Shown here piece after piece: positions 7,761 to 7,869 of a stretch of 7,869 bases of DNA. Numbering within the stretch: the stretch's first letter is position 1; every line of letters begins with the position of its first letter. A program made the translations under genes and the position numbers. The stretch is from NCBI GenBank assembly GCA_023400335.1, contig JAEXFF010000128.1, forward strand, positions 1 through 7,869, read 5' to 3'. This DNA comes from Bacteroidota bacterium (GTDB lineage: Bacteria; Bacteroidota; Bacteroidia; Bacteroidales; Marinifilaceae). The notes below the pieces were generated by a model that had not been told where the DNA came from, did no database searches, and saw only the letters and a program-made list of their open reading frames with translations.

Positions 7761-7869
7761 TTAATACAAAATTACCCTTGGAACATTGTTTTCAGGGGTA
7801 ATTTTAATTTGTCCTTTTGCAAATACGCGGAAACGTAAAGCTGTATCTATCGAAATATAAGCATAACAG
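7761..7869 (-). other. Possible 3' tail of a convergent gene; otherwise unassigned window end
   Basis: Past the hairpin no + strand ATG or recognisable feature is seen. On the minus strand two frames are open from the window edge. One (from 7868) runs about 35 codons through the hairpin to TAA at 7763-7761; it reads ALRFRVFAKGQIKITP and then ENNVPRVILY, with A/T-rich third positions like a coding sequence. The other (from 7869) stops at TAA 7806-7804, just where the hairpin begins, which is the tidier layout for two genes sharing a terminator. Neither tail was recognised, and at this length both could be chance. Confidence 0.25.
7768..7805 (+). terminator. Rho-independent terminator-like hairpin closing the operon
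   Basis: An inverted repeat starts 20 bases after the last stop. AAAATTACCC (7768-7777) pairs perfectly with GGGTAATTTT (7796-7805). Pairing continues inward for six more positions, including two G-U wobbles, giving a 16-bp stem (7768-7783 with 7790-7805) and a 6-base loop, CATTGT. The right arm ends in TTTT, followed by AATTTG. The A-run/T-run symmetry means it could work in both directions. The pairing is seen directly; termination itself is inferred. Confidence 0.85.

Noticed and set aside
1..7869. CRISPR arrays, tRNA/rRNA genes, insertion sequences, riboswitches or attachment sites
   Set aside because: Nothing of this kind was found. The window is nearly all coding, the largest internal gap is 26 bases, and no direct or terminal inverted repeats other than the terminator stem stood out.

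Overview
The window looks like part of a Bacteroidetes genome, most likely order Bacteroidales. It carries a SusC/SusD outer-membrane uptake pair followed by lipoproteins of families found mainly in gut Bacteroidales. The DNA is moderately AT-rich, Shine-Dalgarno sites are weak or absent, and all five genes end in TAA. The genus cannot be fixed from this sequence.

Layout: five genes lie head to tail on the + strand and fill almost the whole window. They are (1) a SusC/RagA-type TonB-dependent transporter, cut at its 5' end by the window edge (1-2566); (2) a SusD/RagB-type surface lipoprotein (2573-4132); (3) a putative zinc metallopeptidase lipoprotein with an HEFGH motif (4159-5055); (4) a DUF4302-type lipoprotein (5067-6392); and (5) a lipoprotein with three BACON-like domains (6398-7747). 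The gaps are 6, 26, 11 and 5 bases, so this reads as one operon whose promoter and regulator lie upstream of the window. A strong hairpin (7768-7805) 20 bases after the last stop closes it. The last 64 bases hold no certain gene. Two minus-strand frames are open there and could be the tail of a convergent gene.

How the genes may work together (inference): SusC and SusD form a lidded importer driven by TonB. The three lipoproteins probably sit on the cell surface beside it, since each has an acid-rich stretch directly after its lipid-attachment cysteine. No glycoside hydrolase, polysaccharide lyase or sulfatase is present; the only recognisable enzyme is the peptidase. The locus may therefore take up peptides or glycoprotein-derived material rather than a plain polysaccharide, as RagAB imports peptides in Porphyromonas gingivalis. 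Genes 4 and 5 appear to share a related C-terminal beta-rich module. The overall gene set is a recurrent Bacteroidales type; its substrate is not evident from the sequence.
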